A DNA stretch of 14,567 bases. Origin: Caryophanales bacterium UBA4869 (GTDB taxonomy: Bacteria > Bacillota_I > Bacilli_A > RFN20 > CAG-288). The notes beneath the pieces were generated by a model that had not been told where the DNA came from, made no database searches, and saw nothing but the letters and a program-made list of their open reading frames with translations. The stretch covers positions 11,641 to 26,207 of the forward strand of contig DHDT01000004.1 of assembly GCA_002399505.1 (NCBI GenBank), given 5' to 3'. Each line of letters starts with the position of its first letter. The stretch's first letter is position 1. Shown piece by piece: positions 12,794 through 14,567 of the stretch. The position numbers were made by a program, and so were the translations under genes.

Positions 12794-14161
12794 ATGAAAA
12801 ACAAAACAATTTTAATTGCCGGTCTTTCGTCTCTGTTTATCCTATTTTCGTGTGGCGATATTTCTTCACTTTCATCCTCATTAACAGGTTCTTCGGCCTC
12901 TTCTTCTGATAACAAAACCAGCCTTCCTATTTCATCAGCCGATAGTTCATCGAACACATCGGATGAATCAAAAGACTCGAGTTCACTAACAGGCTCAAAT
13001 CAAGACAGTTCAAGCCAAGAATCCAGCAAGCCGTCTGATAGTTCCTCAGAGGGAAGCTCTTCTCAGGGTGGAGGCTCCAAAGACGATATCTCTTATATCA
13101 ACGCTACCTTTGAGACTAAGACCATTGAAAAAGATAATTCTTTTGAAACCACTGTCACAATCACTGATACCATCACTTCCAAAAAGTCAGTGACTAAAAT
13201 CAATGACCCTCTTACAAACCCCTACTTGGAAATCGACACTATTCCCGAGAAAAAGCTTTTCTATGAATCCTATGAACCTGCCCAATCATATATCGACAGC
13301 CAGTATCGCACTGAAGCCGGTCTTCTATCTGGCGATAAAGAAGAATCGAAGATCTTCCCAAAAGAAAATCAAAAGAAAGATGTCTCCAAGGTCAACAGCT
13401 TGCGTTCCACCACTTGGAATTATCTCGTCGACTCTGATTCCTCTCAACAGAAGGCCTATGTCTTCTATGATCTGGATGGTAATTTCACCTTTATCTATAA
13501 GGGCGGTGCCTATTGGACAATGAACGAATGCTGTGCCTATTGTCTGGCTTTCGGAAGTATGCCAGTCAATCAAGACTATGACAAATATGAAGAAAAACAA
13601 GACCTGGCCTATGATACCTGGTATCGTTACGGCAGAGTAAACCGCGGATACTATGACGGACCGGTCAAAGAAAAATTCAGCTATGAAACCTACTTTGTCG
13701 GAATGAAAGAACAGAACATCAATTATACTGAGACCGATTTCGGAAACGGAACCTATTACAACCAAACAGTCTATGACCCAAAATATGAAGTTCTTCCCTA
13801 CAATAAACCTGACCAGGATTACAAGATCAATACTGGCACCGACGGAGACAGAGGCGTCTTGAGAATCTGCTTCACATCTTCTTTTGAAAATGATCTCCCA
13901 AAAACCCATAAAGCCAGTCATTCCACCAGTGAAACTGACAAGAACTTCACTGATACTTATTACCGAAGAGTCTACTACACCTATAACCACTATAACGATT
14001 GGAGTGAGTTCTTAAACTATGAAGACGGATTCACAGAGATCTACGGCAATATGACCAGAGGAAATTCCTATAACTCATCTGATGTCCATTCTGATCGTTA
14101 CTTTGCTCCGATACCAGAAGAAAAAACCATCAACGATATCATCAGCAGAAATAACTCCTAA
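12794..14161 (+). CDS. Ser-rich lipoprotein with a possible barnase-like C-terminal domain
   Basis: A 455-residue exported lipoprotein. The signal peptide ends LFILFSC with Cys20 as the lipidated residue (lipobox LFSC). Residues 24-95 are a low-complexity Ser/Asp/Gly spacer, and the folded region runs from about 98 to the end and is rich in Tyr. No family is certain. Four segments occur in the same order as in barnase-type ribonucleases: AYCLAFGSMPVN (248-259; compare DYLQTYHKLPDN), EQNINYTETDF (306-316; compare EADINYTSGF with its catalytic Glu), GDRGVLR (351-357; compare SDRILY), and YYTYNHYNDWSEF (394-406; compare KTTDHYQTF with its catalytic His). That would put Glu306, Arg353/357 and His399 in the active site, but with longer loops between. 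This is a hypothesis from motif order only. Monocistronic, with its own terminator and no Shine-Dalgarno. Confidence 0.8.
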   Translation: MKNKTILIAGLSSLFILFSCGDISSLSSSLTGSSASSSDNKTSLPISSADSSSNTSDESKDSSSLTGSNQDSSSQESSKPSDSSSEGSSSQGGGSKDDISYINATFETKTIEKDNSFETTVTITDTITSKKSVTKINDPLTNPYLEIDTIPEKKLFYESYEPAQSYIDSQYRTEAGLLSGDKEESKIFPKENQKKDVSKVNSLRSTTWNYLVDSDSSQQKAYVFYDLDGNFTFIYKGGAYWTMNECCAYCLAFGSMPVNQDYDKYEEKQDLAYDTWYRYGRVNRGYYDGPVKEKFSYETYFVGMKEQNINYTETDFGNGTYYNQTVYDPKYEVLPYNKPDQDYKINTGTDGDRGVLRICFTSSFENDLPKTHKASHSTSETDKNFTDTYYRRVYYTYNHYNDWSEFLNYEDGFTEIYGNMTRGNSYNSSDVHSDRYFAPIPEEKTINDIISRNNS

Positions 14162-14165
14162 GAAT

Positions 14166-14193
14166 AAAGCCCGATAAAACAGTCGGGCTTTTT
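14166..14193 (+). terminator. Intrinsic terminator of the lipoprotein gene
   Basis: AAAGCCCGA (14166-14174) pairs perfectly with TCGGGCTTT (14183-14191) across an 8-nt loop and is followed by TT and AAATG. The stem is GC-rich and begins 5 nt after the stop codon. The T-run is short (TTTTT counting stem bases). Confidence 0.85.
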
Positions 14194-14217
14194 AAATGTC
14201 GGAACAAACTCTCTTCG

Positions 14218-14406
14218 ATGATGGAGAAAAATAAGATAAACAGCCTGGATGTCAGAAAGTATTTAAGGTCGTCAAAACGCATGTATAGACAGTTTCGCTA
14301 TAGAGACTTTACTACACAGAATGGACAAACTATAACCGGAAGTCAGCCAGATTCCGCCAGTGGCGGGTCTCGACTCACAACAAAAAATGCCAAGGCATCA
14401 GATTGA
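14218..14406 (+). CDS. Doubtful small ORF, 62 codons, unknown
   Basis: The only open frame of note in the 14162-14544 gap. The product is basic and polar, with VRKYLRSSKRMYRQFRYRDF in the N-terminal half and a Gly/Ser-rich tail. I do not recognise it. Against it: it has no Shine-Dalgarno, lies just after a strong terminator with no visible promoter in between, and its 3' end runs into two hairpins (CCGCC-AGT-GGCGG at 14354-14366 and the nested structure starting at 14389). It could be a gene remnant, the body of a non-coding RNA, or a true small protein. Confidence 0.22.
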   Translation: MMEKNKINSLDVRKYLRSSKRMYRQFRYRDFTTQNGQTITGSQPDSASGGSRLTTKNAKASD

Positions 14407-14450
14407 AATATCCGCTTTGCAGGGGATATTTCAGGAAGGCCTTGGCTTTT
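14389..14450. other. Nested double hairpin; possible bidirectional terminator or RNA element
   Basis: GCCAAGG (14389-14395) pairs with CCTTGGC (14440-14446), enclosing a second stem GAAATATCC (14405-14413) with GGATATTTC (14424-14432). On the plus strand it is followed by TTTTCATTT; on the minus strand by ATTTTTTGTTG, so it could end transcripts from both sides. The first arm can instead form ATGCC-AA-GGCAT (14387-14398), an exclusive alternative fold. The rest of the 14162-14544 gap holds a smaller hairpin, GGTGT-GG with CC-T-ACACC (14461-14483). Confidence 0.55.
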
Positions 14451-14505
14451 CATTTGAATGGGTGTGGATTTTTTACCTACACCATCCTCGTATCATTTTG
14501 AAAAT

Positions 14506-14534
14506 AAAAAAAGGCTGACATTGATCAGTCTCTT
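14506..14534 (-). terminator. Terminator downstream of the tRNA
   Basis: On the minus strand, an imperfect stem around CTGA-TCAATG-TCAG with outer G-C and A-T pairs is followed by seven Ts (14512-14506). It starts about 10 nt after the tRNA CCA end, the expected place for a tRNA transcript terminator. Confidence 0.5.
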
Positions 14535-14544
14535 AGAAATACGA

Positions 14545-14567
14545 TGGTGCCCGGGGCCGGAATCGAA
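14545..14567 (-). tRNA. 3' end of a tRNA gene (isotype not determined)
   Basis: Reverse-complement reading gives TTCGATT (T-loop), CCGGC (T-stem 3' strand), CCCGGGC (acceptor 3' strand), A (discriminator) and an encoded CCA. All lengths match tRNA positions 54-76. The 5' acceptor arm should read GCCCGGG beyond the right edge. The anticodon is not in the window, so the amino acid is unknown; A73 argues against tRNA-Ser. Confidence 0.85.

Noticed and set aside
13325..13990. Long 221-codon open frame on the minus strand within the lipoprotein gene, hydrophobic product
   Set aside because: It is fully antisense to a gene with a clear signal peptide, lipobox and terminator; hydrophobic V/I/F-rich composition is what antisense reading of Asp/Asn/Tyr/Lys-rich codons gives. 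No promoter or ribosome binding site.
14352..14378. GGCGGGTCTCGACTC resembling a tRNA/tmRNA T-arm
   Set aside because: Stem and loop lengths do not fit a T-arm and no acceptor stem or CCA follows; more simply part of the CCGCC/GGCGG hairpin.
1..14567. CRISPR arrays, insertion sequences, prophage or integrase genes
   Set aside because: No direct repeat-spacer pattern, transposase or integrase-like product seen on either strand; base composition is uniform across the window.

Overview
The window looks like chromosomal DNA of an uncultured, low-to-moderate GC Gram-positive relative of the Bacillota/Mollicutes (Erysipelotrichia- or RF39-like). The clues are AT-rich spacers, strong AAGGAGG ribosome binding sites inside operons, a long-form HPF, a Ser-rich lipoprotein, and genes of clear Bacillota families. 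UGA is a stop (RnfD, the PII-like protein and others end in TGA) and Trp is UGG, so this is not a UGA=Trp mollicute. The genus cannot be named from sequence alone.

Layout. Minus strand, 1-9617: partial hpf; an Orn/Lys/Arg decarboxylase; a TSCPD-domain protein; a seven-gene redox operon transcribed right to left as rnfC-rnfD-rnfG-rnfE-rnfA, then a NusG-domain-II (EetA-like) and a Gx-transporter (EetB-like) gene; then a pduL-zinc-phospholipase-C-like pair. A minus-strand nfu gene (9770-10171) ends in a strong terminator and is divergent from a plus-strand pair at 10312-12683: a membrane protein with two DUF1538 halves, translationally coupled to a protein with two PII-like domains. Next comes a plus-strand Ser-rich lipoprotein (12794-14161), a structured gene-poor stretch, and the 3' end of a minus-strand tRNA at the right edge.

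The most unusual system is the Rnf-like operon. RnfC keeps its flavin/NADH loop and both 4Fe-4S motifs. However, RnfA and RnfE have each lost the two conserved membrane cysteines that hold the 2Fe-2S cluster in normal Rnf/Nqr. No rnfB (ferredoxin-facing subunit) follows rnfA, the FMN attachment motifs of RnfG and RnfD are degenerate, and the usual rnfB position is occupied by EetA/EetB-like genes known from flavin-based extracellular electron transfer loci. I infer a remodelled complex that moves electrons from a cytosolic nicotinamide donor through RnfC, RnfD and RnfG toward an extracytoplasmic or EetAB-linked acceptor, rather than a ferredoxin:NAD+ pump.

Second in interest are the fused DUF1538 transporter with its tandem PII-like partner, and the lipoprotein, whose C-terminal domain carries a collinear but weak barnase-like signature.
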